Source: Rhizopus arrhizus
Taxonomy: Eukaryota > Mucoromycota > Mucoromycetes > Mucorales > Rhizopodaceae
Reading direction: 5' to 3'
Length of the DNA stretch: 64,000 nt
Assembly: GCA_024220505.1 (NCBI GenBank)
Contig: JAKZZE010000004.1
Span: forward strand, 2,170,001 to 2,234,000
Below the pieces are notes generated by a model. That model ran no database searches. It had not been told where the DNA came from and saw nothing but the letters and a program-made list of their open reading frames with translations. The translations under genes and the position numbers were made by a program. Shown one piece after another: positions 12,648 through 25,672 of this stretch (positions are counted from its first letter, which is position 1; each line of letters starts with the position of its first letter).

Positions 12648-14030
12648 CTATAATGCTTTCTTTTCTTTTATAACAGACAACGCAGGCTTGACACCAATCA
12701 TATCAAGTCTTTCAATCAGACTAGGATGAGAGTGGTTCCAAGCTGAATACCACCGATCTACAATCAATTCACCTAGATTCTTGACACTCATCTTGATGAG
12801 AGCACTACGCAGCGTATCAGAGTATCCAAGATCAAGGGCATAAGCATCTGCTTGATATTCAACCCTACGTTTATAAACATGCTGTAAGAAACATACAATG
12901 CTGTCCACAGGAAAATAAATGAATTGGAAAAGCATAAATCCAACCACTGCAGGTGTCTCACTAAATCCAAATTCGGTAAACATCTGAGGGCTGTGAATAA
13001 ATCGAGAGAATAACCAGAAAATAAAGAGAATGTGTAATTGCTGGATCATAAAGAGTTGAAGGGTGTGGGACATTTGCCAGTGACCCAATTCATGTGCCAA
13101 GATGGCACAGATCTCACCCACCTGTTCGGTCAGTAAGGTGTCCAAGAGTACGATCTGTTGGTTGTTGCCAAAACCATAAAAGTAGGCATTTGAATGGGTG
13201 GATCGCTTGGATCCGTCCATGACGTAGATCTTTTTAAGCGGGAAATGGACACGGGCAGCCAAGGCCTCGATACTCGTCCTTAACTCTCCCTCTTTCAAAG
13301 GTGTGAGGGTATTAAAGACAGGCTGGACCCATGCTGGATAGACTGTGATGAAAAATAGTTGAAATAGGATCCTATACAGTGTGAATCAACATACTTTTTT
13401 TATATAGCTCTATTCAGCTTACATAGTTATCCAAGCATAAAGATAAAATCTATCTCCAGTGAGTTCAACAGTTAAAAAGAAGGCAGAGACAAAGGGAACC
13501 ATGAGGAGAGCATTGACTAATTGGGACTTGAGTTGATCTATAAGAAAGGACTTTATTGTTTGCTTATTAAATCCGTGTCGTTCCTCAATCACGAACGTCC
13601 CATAAAGCTTAAAGGGTAAAGAGGTTATTGCCATCAGGGACTTTAAGAAAATGAGAAAGAGAACGGACCGGACTAATTCATTTTTGTGCAATTGACTACA
13701 GAAATGCCACAGGAGAGGAAGTATATCATAGTGAAGTATGAAGATCATCTCTGCTTGTTTATAACAGCTCATAATAAACCCAAGACAGGACCCTTCCAAG
13801 TTATAGGCTTGTGATTTCTTGAATTCTTCTTTTGTTACAATATCTGCTAGTTCATCAGGACGATCATGTATCGAAAAGAGTCGAAGTTGACGGAAACTTG
13901 CAAATGTTGGTTATTTTGTGCGTTTTAATTTGCAATTTGCTTACCTGAGGTATTGTTCAAAAACATAAACTAGACATGAGATCCAAAGCACATATTGCTT
14001 GTAATCGATTTTTATTAAATAATCCATCAT
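12648..14030 (-). CDS. STE24: CAAX prenyl protease Ste24 (M48 zinc metalloprotease)
   Basis: Three exons with introns 13897-13944 and 13372-13422 give 428 codons, 427 residues, close to the usual size (about 430-475). Ste24 is an ER membrane zinc protease that removes the AAX tripeptide from farnesylated proteins and clips fungal mating-factor precursors. The catalytic HELGHW motif is in exon 3, and the third zinc ligand follows in VEYQADAYALDLG. The hallmark FKKSQAYNLEGS segment precedes several hydrophobic membrane spans, and HGFNKQT is also typical. The start ATGATG at 14030 is the only sensible one before the first span. It shares a 383 bp divergent promoter region with the decarboxylase gene. 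Confidence 0.96.
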
Positions 14031-14413
14031 TTCTGCAATAAAGAGGAAGAAAGAATTGAGTTCAATGTGCTATTGTAGATAGACTGTCTTGTTTAAATTA
14101 TAATAGTGAAGACAATGAGATCCATCTCATAGTTTGAGTCTTTGTTTATTAAAACAAAAAGAGATTGCATACATGTCAATTCTTTAGTAGTGAATTGTTT
14201 TGTTAGTCAACAGAAAGATAATAACATAATACCTTATTATCAGATGGAAACTATTATGACACCATCCAGTCTCTTTATTAAAAAGTTTGTTTTTACTAAC
14301 TGATAGGTGCACAAAATGATCGTTTCTTGAATTGAGATTTAATCGACTGTTCACAATCAACCTTCAATTTTGGCAGGGGTGAGAGGACTTATTGCTCTTT
14401 CTTAATTTAAAAA
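14031..14413. promoter_or_regulatory. Divergent promoter between STE24 and the decarboxylase gene
   Basis: 383 bp separate the two start codons, so both promoters must lie here. The sequence is AT-rich with no clear TATA box or repeated operator that I could name. Confidence 0.5.
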
Positions 14414-16157
14414 ATGGTAGCAGTTAAAGAATATGATGATGCTAAAGAGCTTGATATCATGTTGAGTCAAATGCGAGATATGATCATTGATTGTAACACA
14501 TACACAAACATGCAAGATTAAATTTGTAAACCTTATTTAATAGACGTTCAAAGAGGTCAGGAACAGTCAGTGTCCGTTGTTAAGCCACAAACACCAAAAG
14601 AACTTTACGAGTTGTTTGATTTCAAATTACCAAACAAAGGAGTTGGTATAAAAGGTAGCTTTTCTTAAATAATAACATGTTGTTTCCTGACTTTTTTTTT
14701 CTTCAAAAAGGCACATTAGAAATAATCAAGTCCACATTGGATTACAGTGTCAACAGTTGGAATCCTCGATTTTTAGACAAGCTTTATGCGGGCACAAATC
14801 CAATTGGTGTTATATCAGAGCTATTATTAGGTGTACTTAATAGCAATACACATGTCTATCATGTCTCACCTGTGTTAAGTCTTATGGAAATTGAAGTAAC
14901 AAACGCAGTGGGTCAATTACTAAATATGGGAAAAGTAAGTATTAAATAAAACAAAGACGATGATTAACAATAAAGTAGGATGCAGGAGGTTTATTATGTC
15001 CTGGTGGATCAGCTTCAAATTTATTAGCAATGATAACAGCACGAAATAAGATGTTTCCGACAATTAAAACAAAAGGATATTTCCCACGTCCACTAAATCC
15101 ATCAGCCAACTATGGAAAACTAAAAGTCTTTACGTCCACACACAGTCATTATAGTATTGATAAAGCGGCACAGGCACTCGGTTTAGGACTTGAGAATGTG
15201 ATTAAAGTACCAGTGGATGGTATGGGAAGGATGAAAGTAGATGAATTAGGTAAATGAAGTGATTGGTTTTTTCTCTTGACTTACAAGTTGTATAGAGAGA
15301 CTTGTGCTAGAAAGTATAGAAAAAGATGAAACCCCATTTTTTATTAATGCGACCGCAGGAACTACAGTGATTGTAAATAACTTTTTGTATCAACTCATGA
15401 CTTATTTATTATTCAGGGAGCATTTGATCCAATTGAAAGTATATCAGAAATAGCAAAAAGGTATAAATGCTGGCTTCATGTAGATGGTTCATGGGGAGGA
15501 AGTGTGGTATTTTCAGATGAAGTAATGAAGAATAAGAATTGGTTAAAAGGATCAGGATCTTCAGACACATTCACACTCAATCCTCATAAATTATTGGGTG
15601 TTCCCTTACAATGTTCTATGCTATTAACACCTCATAAAGGACATTTGCTATTTGCCAAAGCCAATTCATTACAAGCAGAATATCTATTTCATGATAATCC
15701 ATATGATTTGGGTGCAGGCACTATTGGTTGTGGACGTCGACCGGATGCAACCAAAGTATTTTTGGCATGGAAATTCTATGGAAAAGAAGGGTTGGGTGAT
15801 CGAGTGGATAGAGCATTACAGATCACAGATCAATTTACAGACATTGTAAGACAGCGTAAAGGGTTTGTGTTGGTTCAAGATCCAAGTAGCTTTTTACAAA
15901 TCTGCTTTTGGTTTGTGCCATCTGCTATCCAAAAAGTAAACGATGAGATTTTATCCAAAATAACAAAAGAGCTGCATAAACGAGTGAATCTGACGGGTGA
16001 ATTCTTGGTCGATCGTTCTCCACTGATTGGTGTTCCCGATTTCTTTCGTGTAGTTGTCAATGCACCCACAGTAAGCTTACACCGTGATTTAGAAAGACTA
16101 CTGGATTTAATCGAAGAAGAGGCTTCCACAGTTGATTGGAATCTAGTTTTATCATAA
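14414..16157 (+). CDS. Group II PLP-dependent decarboxylase (cysteine sulfinate/glutamate decarboxylase-like)
   Basis: Six exons (14414-14492, 14544-14654, 14711-14934, 14979-15249, 15296-15372, 15417-16157) give 501 codons, 500 residues, the normal length for the family. Pyridoxal phosphate binds through Lys312 in NPHKLLGVPLQCS. The cofactor-contacting motifs GGLLCPGGSASN and HVDGSWGGS are present, as is the TAGTTV segment. HVDGSWGG replaces the more common HVDAAWGG. Length and order match animal cysteine sulfinic acid, glutamate and aspartate decarboxylases more than the longer yeast or plant GADs. Which acidic amino acid is used cannot be settled from sequence reading. A cytosolic enzyme is expected, as no targeting peptide is visible. 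Confidence 0.92.
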
Positions 16158-16192
16158 AAAGTATATATCTTCTTCTCCGATTAAAGGTCACT

Positions 16193-16194
<2 letters not shown>

Positions 16195-16225
<31 letters not shown>
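16195..16225. repeat. Poly(A) tract between genes
   Basis: About 30 consecutive A bases sit just after the decarboxylase stop, followed by pyrimidine-rich sequence leading into the RasGEF gene. This is typical low-complexity intergenic DNA in this window. Confidence 0.85.
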
Positions 16226-16227
<2 letters not shown>

Positions 16228-16296
16228 TCTGAAACCTCACTTTTTTTTTTTCTTTTCTTCTTTTTAATCATTGTCCTTTTTTTTTTATTATTATTT

Positions 16297-19200
16297 ATGT
16301 CTACTTTATTATGTAGAGTGAAGGCAAATTATGCCTTTGAATCGAATGATCCTTCTTCTTTAAGTTTTAAAGAAGGTGATTATATTGACGTTTTGTGTAA
16401 ACTTCCTTCTGGTTGGTGGGACGGATGGTAAATGAATAACCAAATATTATGCATTTCATTTTTATTTATTTTTATTGAATTCATAAAAAGGTGCGATGGA
16501 CAAAGAGGTTGGTTTCCAAGTGATTATGTAGAAATAGTTGAAGAACATGGTTGTACAGAAATTGTATTGCATGAAATTCATTTTTATCATAAAAACTCAA
16601 CTTTATTTATTTAGAATAACAATAATACTACGCTTCAAATAGAACATAATTCAACAAATGATTATGAACTTACTCCTGACAATTATTTTTCTAATAAAGA
16701 AAAGGTAATCATTCAATATAGTTTTCTTTTATTTATTTATTCATAAATAATAAAAATAGCTTCCTTTATATACAACTATTGAACATCAGACAGTAAATAG
16801 AAATAGGTTTCAAAAAATAAAAAGTATTCAATCATTGATTTAGGAACATGGAATAGATACAACAATAGATCAAGATTTGAATTACAAAAAATTATTAGTT
16901 GATATCACCTTAGCCATTCATAACCTTGTCTCTGCTGCAAGAAACTCAGAAAGCGCAGTTTTTGTCCAACATGTAACTCAAATTGTACACACCATTCGAT
17001 GTATGATGATATCAACAAGCACAATCAGTAAAGATACATCCATTATCAAGTCAAACAATATACTTAAAGTGCATCATAGACTCATGATGAACTCACTTTC
17101 CAAACTCATCTTTTCTTCACAATTAAAAGATATTACGAGAATATTAGCAGAAAGTAAAGAACTTTTGATGGCCGTGCGTAATTTTATGCATCTTTGTGAA
17201 AATATGAATATTCAACTTCATCACGCCGATCCAGTGCTCATTTCTTCATCGTCACCCGAGTATGAATGTAAGACACATCCTTCGGCTTATCAACTCACTC
17301 AGGATTGGGTTGATCTATTGGATTCCTGTGGAGATTGTATGCAGCACGTTCTCAAATCGTTAATTACTCACCTCAGCCGTCCTGCAAAATCAAGAACATC
17401 ACTCACTGTTCTCTTGTTTACTCAATACCGTCATTTGGCTGCTCAAAACGAGCAATTTTTATCCTTGATTGAGAATGCCGATTTCCAATATGTCGCACAA
17501 TCACATCTCATGAAGGACTTGACCATCTCAAAACAAAATCTTCATGCTGGCTTTGGTATGTTGTTTATCAAACTACAAATTTTAACAGATGAAAGTAAAT
17601 CAGAAGAGAGTGTTTTAGATGAGATTCAAAAAGCAGCACAATCCATCTTGGAAGCCATTCAAACTATTTGCAAAATAATGACAGATATTGTGAATGAGCA
17701 GGGGGATGCAAATTTGACGAGCGGCACTAACAAGAGAAATTTACTCAAGTGGACACTGTCTGATAGTACAAGTGCCAGCAGCCACAGTAGTCTACCTAAC
17801 GTGAACAATAATGATATTCCTTCTCCTCCTATTGTTCATCGCCACAGCATCCTGCATGGTCTATTCAAGGAGTCCTCATTTGACACACTCGATAACCACA
17901 GGCTTTCTCTCGATGCCTCGTCTACCTCAATACATCCTGCACAGTCATCTCTCTTCAAAACGAACAGCAATCAAAGTGACACACCTCTTTCACCTGTTTC
18001 ACCTACAGAAGAATCCTCCAAAAGAAATTCCTTCATTGTAACAGAGTCCTCTCAAGGTTCACAGATCACTACGGTAGATGACAGTGATGATAAGTACAGC
18101 TTCCTTCAATACGATTATGAGCCAAACGATATTATATTTACTGAAGATGGACACGTCAAGGGTGGTACACTACCTGCTCTTGTTGAGCGTCTGACCTTGC
18201 ATGATTACTTTGATATGAATTTCAATATCACCTTCTTTCTCACCTATCGATCCTTTTCTACCTCTGAACAAATCCTGAGCCTCCTCAAATCCCGCTTTAA
18301 TCTTCAACCACCCAAAGGTCTAACAGAAGATGAGCTGAACCTGTGGAAAAATAAGAAGCTGAAACTGGTTCGACTACGTGTCTTCAACGTAATCAAGATC
18401 TGGTTAGAACAATACTATTGTGAAAAGGATTATGCCATCCTCGACAAACTCTTGGAGTTTACGAATTCAACCATTCGTAACTGCCACAGTTTCTCTGCCA
18501 ATCAACTTGTCAGACTGATTCAGAAACGCAAAGGATCCTGTAAGGATATCAAATCGCTCGTGGCTACTCAACCAGCCGATACACCAGAGCCTATCTTGCC
18601 TCGTAACCTAAATAACTTTAAGTTGCTGGACATCAGCGCAGTCGAGATGGCACGCCAGTTGACCCTGATTGACTTTAGGCTCTTTAATGCCATTCAACCA
18701 CTCGAGTGTCTTGACAAGGCCTGGTCCAGAGAGGACTCGTACGCGATTCACATTCAACAATCCATCCAGTTCTGTAACCTCATGACGCAGTGGGTCTCGG
18801 ATGCAATCCTAAGCCAACCTGAGGTCAAGAAACGATGCGCGCTCCTCAAGTACTGGATCCATGTGGCCGAACGGTGTCGGCAGTGGAACAATTTCAATAC
18901 CTGCATGGCCATCGTCTCTGCCTTTGACAACAGTGCTGTCGGAAGGTTGAAGCGAACCTGGGAGATTGTGGGCGCCCGAGCACAGCATGTCGTCGCTCAC
19001 TTGCGGACATTGATGAAAGCCAGTAGGAACTTTGCTCACTACCGAGAACTGATCCATTCTATCAATCCACCCTGTGTACCCTTTGTGGGTATCTATCTGC
19101 AGGACTTGACATTCATTGAAGATGGCAACTCGAATTTTCTTAAACCGCCTCATCATCACCTCATCAATTTCGCCAAGCGAACTAAAACAGCAGCTGTCAT

Positions 19201-19441
19201 ACAAGAGATTCAGCAGTACCAAATGGTGTCATATTCGTTCAGACCAGTAGAACAGATTCAGGATTTCATATGGCACAATTTACAAAATTCGCGTGATGAA
19301 GATCAATTGTATAAGGAAAGCTTGAGATTGGAACCAAAGTAAGTCTGTATTCATTGGGCATATAAATAGACTAAAGGTTGATATAGGGAAAGAGAAGATG
19401 AAAAGATTACGCGCCTTTTACAAGAATCAGGCTTTTTATAA
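16297..19441 (+). CDS. Cdc25-type Ras guanine nucleotide exchange factor with SH3 domain
   Basis: Six exons (16297-16427, 16491-16563, 16615-16704, 16760-16792, 16844-19338, 19387-19441) give exactly 959 codons, 958 residues. An N-terminal SH3 domain (about residues 6-62, with ALYDY-like ANYAFE, WWDGW and GWFPSDYVE) is followed by a helical middle part. Next come a Ser-rich linker, a RasGEF_N domain (about 546-660, GGTLPALVERLT) and a catalytic CDC25 domain (about 703-920). The catalytic domain carries the helical-hairpin region FNTCMAIVSAFDNSAVGRL and PPCVPFVGIYLQDLTF. This is the architecture of fungal Cdc25, which loads Ras with GTP at the plasma membrane upstream of adenylyl cyclase and PKA. 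The gene ends 31 bp from the convergent polyQ gene. A PKA regulatory subunit lies 6 kb downstream. Confidence 0.95.
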
Positions 19442-19472
19442 ATAACTTGAGATACCCTTTTATATGTATATT

Positions 19473-20498
19473 TTACGATTTATTATGAAATACTTTATCT
19501 ATAAATGAGCTTAATAATCCGTACTGTTGATATGAATCATGTTCTTCTTTATGTTGTTGTTGATGAGCTCGTGATAAAGCAATAGTTTTTAAATGATGAT
19601 GACGATGCGCAATTTGTCTCTGTTCAAGATGAGGAATATAAGTTTGTGTCTCATCTGGATTTTGTTGTAGCAAGCAGCGTGATAAACTGAGCCTGACAGG
19701 ATCTTGGTATCTTTTTATGCATTTATACTCTTTACCAACCAATTCTAATTCCTTATTTAACCTTTGTATATTCTTTGGGTGAATCGGACTTGTCTCATCC
19801 TCTATTTGTGCTTGCTGTCTTTGAAGCATTAACTTTTGTTGTGTTCGTGATAACTTGTGATTGCGATTGATCTGAAATGAAGATGTCGAAGGAGTTTTAT
19901 GAGGTGATCGTTCTTCGTCAGGAGAAACAAATTGAGATTTGAGCAACTGTTTCTTGGGTGATGATTCTTCTCTATCCGATATTTTGGGTACAACCAAGTT
20001 ATTAGCAACTGCGTTTAATGTTTGTTCAACAGGTGCCGCCACAACTCTATCACTTAATAGTGCTGGATTGGATGATTTGTATTGTTGTTGTTGCTGCTGT
20101 TGTTGCTGCTGTTGTTGTTGCTGTTGTTGTTGCTGTTGTTGTTGCTGCTCTTCTGCAGGAGGAGGTTTGATGGTTGTCAAGTTTTCTATAAAAGGTTGTT
20201 TTGCAGAAGCATTCGATTTTCTTCTCGTCACAAATCCTTTTTTATCAGAAGAGAGTCGATGCAAAGACTTTTGGGATTGAGAACGACGTATAGGGGGTCT
20301 TGAAGGCTCTGTTGCGTCGTCTGCGTCAGAAGGTTCGTTTTCTGCATTCGCTTTTGCCATGGGTGCTAATTTTGTAACATGAACTCTTCCACTTGAACGT
20401 CTCTTAATATGGTGGCGAGTATATTGCTTCCTGGACTGTGTAGTATGCTTCTCTACCGCTGCTGTCGTTGTTGATTCGTCTTCTTCTGCTGCGCCCAT
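19473..20498 (-). CDS. PolyQ protein resembling TORC1 subunit TCO89
   Basis: A single-exon gene of 342 codons, 341 residues, from the ATG at 20498. The sequence upstream in the same frame is hydrophobic and has no ATG at its start. It is basic and disordered, with RRSQSQKSLHRLSS and RRKSNAS motifs that look like PKA or AGC-kinase sites, then 22 consecutive glutamines. The conserved part is the C-terminal third: LSRTQQKLMLQRQQ, then a helix ending KEYKCIKRYQDPVRLSLSRC. From memory this pattern matches the fungal TCO89 family of TORC1 accessory subunits, which act at the vacuolar membrane. That identification is moderate, since the family is low complexity. It is convergent with the RasGEF gene. 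Confidence 0.6.
   Translation of the reverse strand: MGAAEEDESTTTAAVEKHTTQSRKQYTRHHIKRRSSGRVHVTKLAPMAKANAENEPSDADDATEPSRPPIRRSQSQKSLHRLSSDKKGFVTRRKSNASAKQPFIENLTTIKPPPAEEQQQQQQQQQQQQQQQQQQQQQQYKSSNPALLSDRVVAAPVEQTLNAVANNLVVPKISDREESSPKKQLLKSQFVSPDEERSPHKTPSTSSFQINRNHKLSRTQQKLMLQRQQAQIEDETSPIHPKNIQRLNKELELVGKEYKCIKRYQDPVRLSLSRCLLQQNPDETQTYIPHLEQRQIAHRHHHLKTIALSRAHQQQHKEEHDSYQQYGLLSSFIDKVFHNKS
20082..20147. repeat. CAA/CAG triplet repeat encoding 22 glutamines
   Basis: Twenty-two TTG/CTG triplets on the plus strand read as Q codons on the minus strand within the TCO89-like gene. The mix of CAA and CAG codons should damp slippage, but length polymorphism is still likely. Confidence 0.95.
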
Positions 20499-23400
20499 TA
20501 CAAAGTATATTAAAAAGAATAAAAAACAAGAAAATAATCCATTATTATTCAAAACAAGTTTGATTGGTTCTTGCAATAATGCGGTGTTTGAAACCAAGTG
20601 AACAATCTCTTATGCACATATCTTGCACTAAAGAAAGCTCGCTGTAAAGCTTTTAAGCTTATGGATAGACAACGTTCTTGTTATATAATATTATATACAA
20701 CTAATATAAATTTTGCTTTGTAGAATTGAGTTATCTTTATGAAATTGTTTTGAGTGATATCCTTCATTTCAGTTTCACATAGCACTGTAGCTTCAGCAGA
20801 AAGTTACATAATGTAGATGAGATTTATTGTTATACTTGTTATATTTGCATTCACTATACATAACGGCAGCTTAGTCTATATTAATAAGCCTTTTATAGTA
20901 CTATTTAATATATTCATTTAATTAACTACTTGGCTTTGACGCGCATTTACATCGATTAGACATAGTTTACTATTTCTTTTCAGATCTTTATTCTTGTTTC
21001 ATGACCTTTTATAGATATCCTATGTGCTTGTATTCTCCTATTAAAAAAAGCTGTATGTTTATTAAATAAGCTTTATACAAAGAACAAATTCATATATACA
21101 CTTTTTTAATATATGGAAAAGCAGAATTCTTGATTGATTGACACTGAAAATGATTGAGTGAGGAGCATTTTATTGATGATTAATATAAGCCCTAATTAAA
21201 TAGAATGAAAACAAAGCTGTGATAACCTGTATTTGTATTAGTGTTTCCATGTACATATGACCTCTATTTAAGAGATAGAATTACGCTCATAAATGAGTAT
21301 TAACAAGAAGGGCAATCCAACAGTGATGTGATACGTGTAAATTACAGAATCAGAAATAACCAAAGTACAAGAAGAAGACAGAGAGCAAGAGAGTCTTGTC
21401 GATAAAGATGACTATATGATTGCAGATAATGAGAAGAAGAACTAGGCTCATGATATATTTACTATGCACATGTTATTAGCAAGACATAAAGGCTGTACAA
21501 ACACTTATAACAGTTTTTATATATTTAATTCAGCTTCAACGTTATACTGTACTATCCAACTATTTCAAAAGTTTATATGTGTCGTTGATGCAATTGTACA
21601 AGAGCTATCCAATAAACTACCTACAGCTGACAGTTTTCTTAAATTACAAATCAAACGTACAGCATAAATGTAAGACAGATGGCCATTTAGTTGATCGAGC
21701 AAAAGCATTTATATAAAATGATATTAATCTATATAATCAGTATACGAGTGGCTACTGAACTCATCTTTCTTGATTTCTCAAGACAATTAATATCTAGCAT
21801 AAAATACAGTCTTGAAAGTGATTGGTTACAATAAGCTTAAAAATAGAAGGATTCGGAGAAGAGCATTATGCTATTTTACTTCGAAATGCTTCTACACTTT
21901 TGCCAGTCCTTCAAAAAGAAAAGATGTTTGTTTGGACGAATGATCCGAATTATCCTTGTTTTCTATTATCTATCAATGCACAGTCTTCTAAGTATTGAGT
22001 TTGATGACAAACAAAAGTGTCTTATTTGGATTACAAAAGCAAATTTGTATATCCCAAGAACATTTCCTAAAAAAGGCTTTTTGGATTCCTGTACGTCTAC
22101 TGGTCTTTATACCGATTTGAAGACTTGATATAACTGAAATTTATTTGCACTAATTTTGCAAGGTAAAACCTCAGTGCTACTTTTGCTGAATCAAAATAAT
22201 GTTCTTCAGAAACTCATAGTCTTTATTGCTAGTACCAGATTTGGAGAGCTTTTTTCAATATTATTAGCGAAAGCGATTCCCAAACATTCAATGCCTTTTT
22301 TTTGTTTCGACGTTAGTATAATTCAATTCTATCTTTGTTTCATCTTTTATGCAGACGTATACAAACTGGATCCTCGGCTATATAACAATTCTCTCAATGT
22401 AATTATTATTTTTCATGTTTGTATGGCTTGATGTATTCTTGCTAAGTCAAGTAAAACACCTCACTGACACATTAACAGTTTTATCAAATGGCTCTATTTG
22501 AAAGAGACAAAAGACACATGATGAATAAATGAGGCAATTGTGTATGAACACCAATGTGCTCTTAATAAATAGGAAAACAAGTTTGCAAGGCATCTTATAT
22601 TAAAAGAGTCTGCGGGGTTAGTTAAGACCTTTTCCCCTTTTCTCATGCTTTCTCTATTTCAACACGTTGGCAAAAGTAAGCTGACGGACCAAATATACAC
22701 TCAATCTATTTCCTTTATTCTGATTAAAGGCTATTAATATTTTCCTTTTCTTTTTTTTTTTTTTCTTCTTTTTTTTTTTTTTTTGGCAATAGGAAATTTC
22801 TTAAACAAAGGAGATTTATTTATTCTGAGAGTAGATTGATGTTTTGATTTGAAGGATAGAATCTCATTAATACTAATCTGCCCTTTCAAGGGATCATGAC
22901 ACATTTCTGGGAGTTGATTAGAAAAAAAAAAAAAATTAGACAACCAAGGTGTACTAGTTCTTTAGTGAAGAAGAATAATGGTTTTAGTGATTTTATTAAT
23001 TTATGATACACGTGTACAAAAAAAAAACATTATTTATTTCTATTTCTATTATCAACGAATAAATCTTAATGAACGTTCTACATATTTATACTTTAACCCC
23101 AATTTTAGAGTGTATATTCGATAATGTGATGCTACATACGAACGTATGATGTATTGAACAGTAATACACGGGAGTCTATATAATTTTGGATGTATGTCGC
23201 CTACCTCTTTTTTTTTTTTTTAACTTTTAATTTCTCATATAAGATAAACATCATAAAAAAAAGACCTTGATATTATAAAAAACAGTGTCTAAGCATTATT
23301 TTTCTTTTTTTCGTGTTTTTGCATATTTAATAGTCCTATAGTCCTTGGATGTACGTATTATCTTGCATCTAAAATGATGAATTTGAAAATGAAAAAAGCG

Positions 23401-24457
23401 ATAATTCTTCTCGTTAGTATAAACTTTGAGCTCAAATCTAATCCAATACAACTCACCAGCAATATTAAATGATGAACATAAAGAGTTTCTTATTAATGAA
23501 TATAATTGACGAAAATGCCTTAATTTTGGATGATAAAATGAAGAAATACTACCAGTCATGCGCATATGTATTCTTTTTGCTCGATGAAAGCGTCATTCAG
23601 GTTGAAATACTTAACTAACCTACGAAAGTACATCAAAAATCAACCAGTTGGATTTGGATCAGTTGTTTCTTACGATGAAGTTGTAATGAGGAAAGTTTCT
23701 CCTAAGAAAGGGCTATGTAGTACAACGTTTACACAGACAAAGACCGCAGAAAGTATTTCTGTTTTTATGTGATAGAATATTTTCTTCGTAATTTTGTTCA
23801 GTGTTCCGTAAATCAGTTTGACAATTGGCAAAATAATTGCCCTATATATCAATATCTGTATGTACATTGTGTCTAACTAAATATACATGACCAAAGACAT
23901 TTCAACAAAGTGTCTAATGTGAGCTTTTTTTTGGATAAAATCTTACTCCATATGTTGTGTAACATATTTCCTATTAGTCGTATATGTCTGTCAATCAGAG
24001 TACAAACCAATTCTATTTTTCAGGCATTTAGGTGCTAGGAACTGTTAGTCTCGAATATGATGTTGATAAAAAATTTCAGTATTAGCTTTCACTTATTACG
24101 CATGATAAAAGTGCAGATCTTATGTAAGCTTAAATGGAGTATGCATGTAATATCAACTGCTCTTAAGTTACTGCTAATATTTTGCTTGATATGGTCATAA
24201 AGTATTTTAATAGTAGATAACCGAAAGAAAAAATGGAAGTACGAATATGTTTAGAGCAATAACAATAAAAAGATTGCCTGATTTTAATATATCATACATA
24301 AGTTTTTTTAATTTTTTTTATCTTTATTTATAAGCTTGCAATTGTCGATTCAAATAAGTGTTTTGTTTTAATAGAGTTATTTTCATTGAATCTCACAAAA
24401 AATATATTCAGTAATAATAACCATAGTCTTTATTATACTGAGCTGTTTATTCTTTTT

Positions 24458-24493
<36 letters not shown>

Positions 24494-25672
24494 CGTTCCA
24501 AGGATCAACTATACCAATCAATAACAGGCAAAAACGCTTTTACATATGTCAGACTTTAAATTAAAAGAATTATGTCAAAATATCCATATAATCTTGGAGT
24601 CATGATTTCATGCCTTCAAAAAGGAGGTGCTACATGTTTCAAGGCAAGAAGAATCAAAGCAAAGGAGTTTTTTTTTTTTTTTTAGCAAGAGTTCAACGGT
24701 TGCAATCGGTTAGAAGGAACTTCCTCTAATTCTATTTTTTATGTGATTACTAACACTGCTCCTTCTAATAGCTTTGCTCCTTTTAATAGTTTTGCTCCAT
24801 CACATCACTTCAGCCGTACTATTAGGAGTGTAAGTTTTTGGAAAGAGTATACAGTTGAATCAGGAGAGAATACTAACTGCTCAAAAGCTTAAAGAAGCTT
24901 TGATACTTCTTAGGAAAAAGATCGGGTAGAATCAATATTCCTCAGCAAATGAAATGTCATCTACAATAAAGTCAACCGACTCTCTAAAACTGACCGAGTT
25001 GTTTTGATGAAGCTTCCATCACCATGTAAAGCATTTGGTTAAGTGAACATTGTGCTGTACATGAATACATGCTTTACAAAATAAAAGCACCTTTTTCTTG
25101 TATTTACATAGCATGTATTTTACTTGAAAAGATACAAAACAAATCAGAAGCCTTTAAAATAAGCTAAGGCTTTAAGTTGTTAATAATAGATCAATTCATT
25201 CATATTTATGAAATAATTGTATTATATCATACATTAAAGTATAATAAATTACTAAATGCCATGTCTTTCATATGCAATACATGTATTAAATCTTTAGAAA
25301 ACTATCAGCTTTTGTCAAAATACGAGCTGAAATCCTATTTTCAGTGAATTTCCAAATACGGAATTTCAAAATTCCTAAAAAGAGTAAAGAAGCACCAATC
25401 TCACTCCGCCCTAACTTACTTAAGATTGTAGTCTGAGACTGCACTTTGCTCAAGGAAATGCTGTCTTTCTCATTCAACCATATTTAGAGTTACCAAATAA
25501 AGTAAGAAAAAGGTCAAAAAAGTGAGCACGAGAACTCATGTAATACAGCTTAATAGGAACGTCTTTTTTTTAATTTTTACTTCTCTTTCTTTTCCTCTTT
25601 TTCTAATATCGATTAATAAAAAAAAAGTAAGTCTTTTTGTTATAGATAAAAGCCATACTAACACTAAATAGA
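20499..25672. other. 5.2 kb gene-poor interval with decayed coding-like islands
   Basis: No intact gene is visible. Short islands look as if they once coded, each soon stopped. Examples are an acidic frame ending near 21445, a frame at about 21847-21997 reading FGEEHYAILLRNASTLLPVL, and frames at 21868-22431 and 23566-23772. Long poly(T) tracts occur at 24460-24493 and 24669-24683. I could not assign these islands to any transposon or gene family. Confidence 0.45.

Noticed and set aside
19939..20303. Plus-strand frames with poly-Cys and poly-Leu
   Set aside because: Shadows of the CAA/CAG repeat of the polyQ gene on the other strand.
24561..24953. Possible small multi-exon gene starting MSKYPYNLGV
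   Set aside because: It needs a weak GC donor and a poly(T) intron to read on, has no recognisable family, and an overlapping start in another frame is equally possible.
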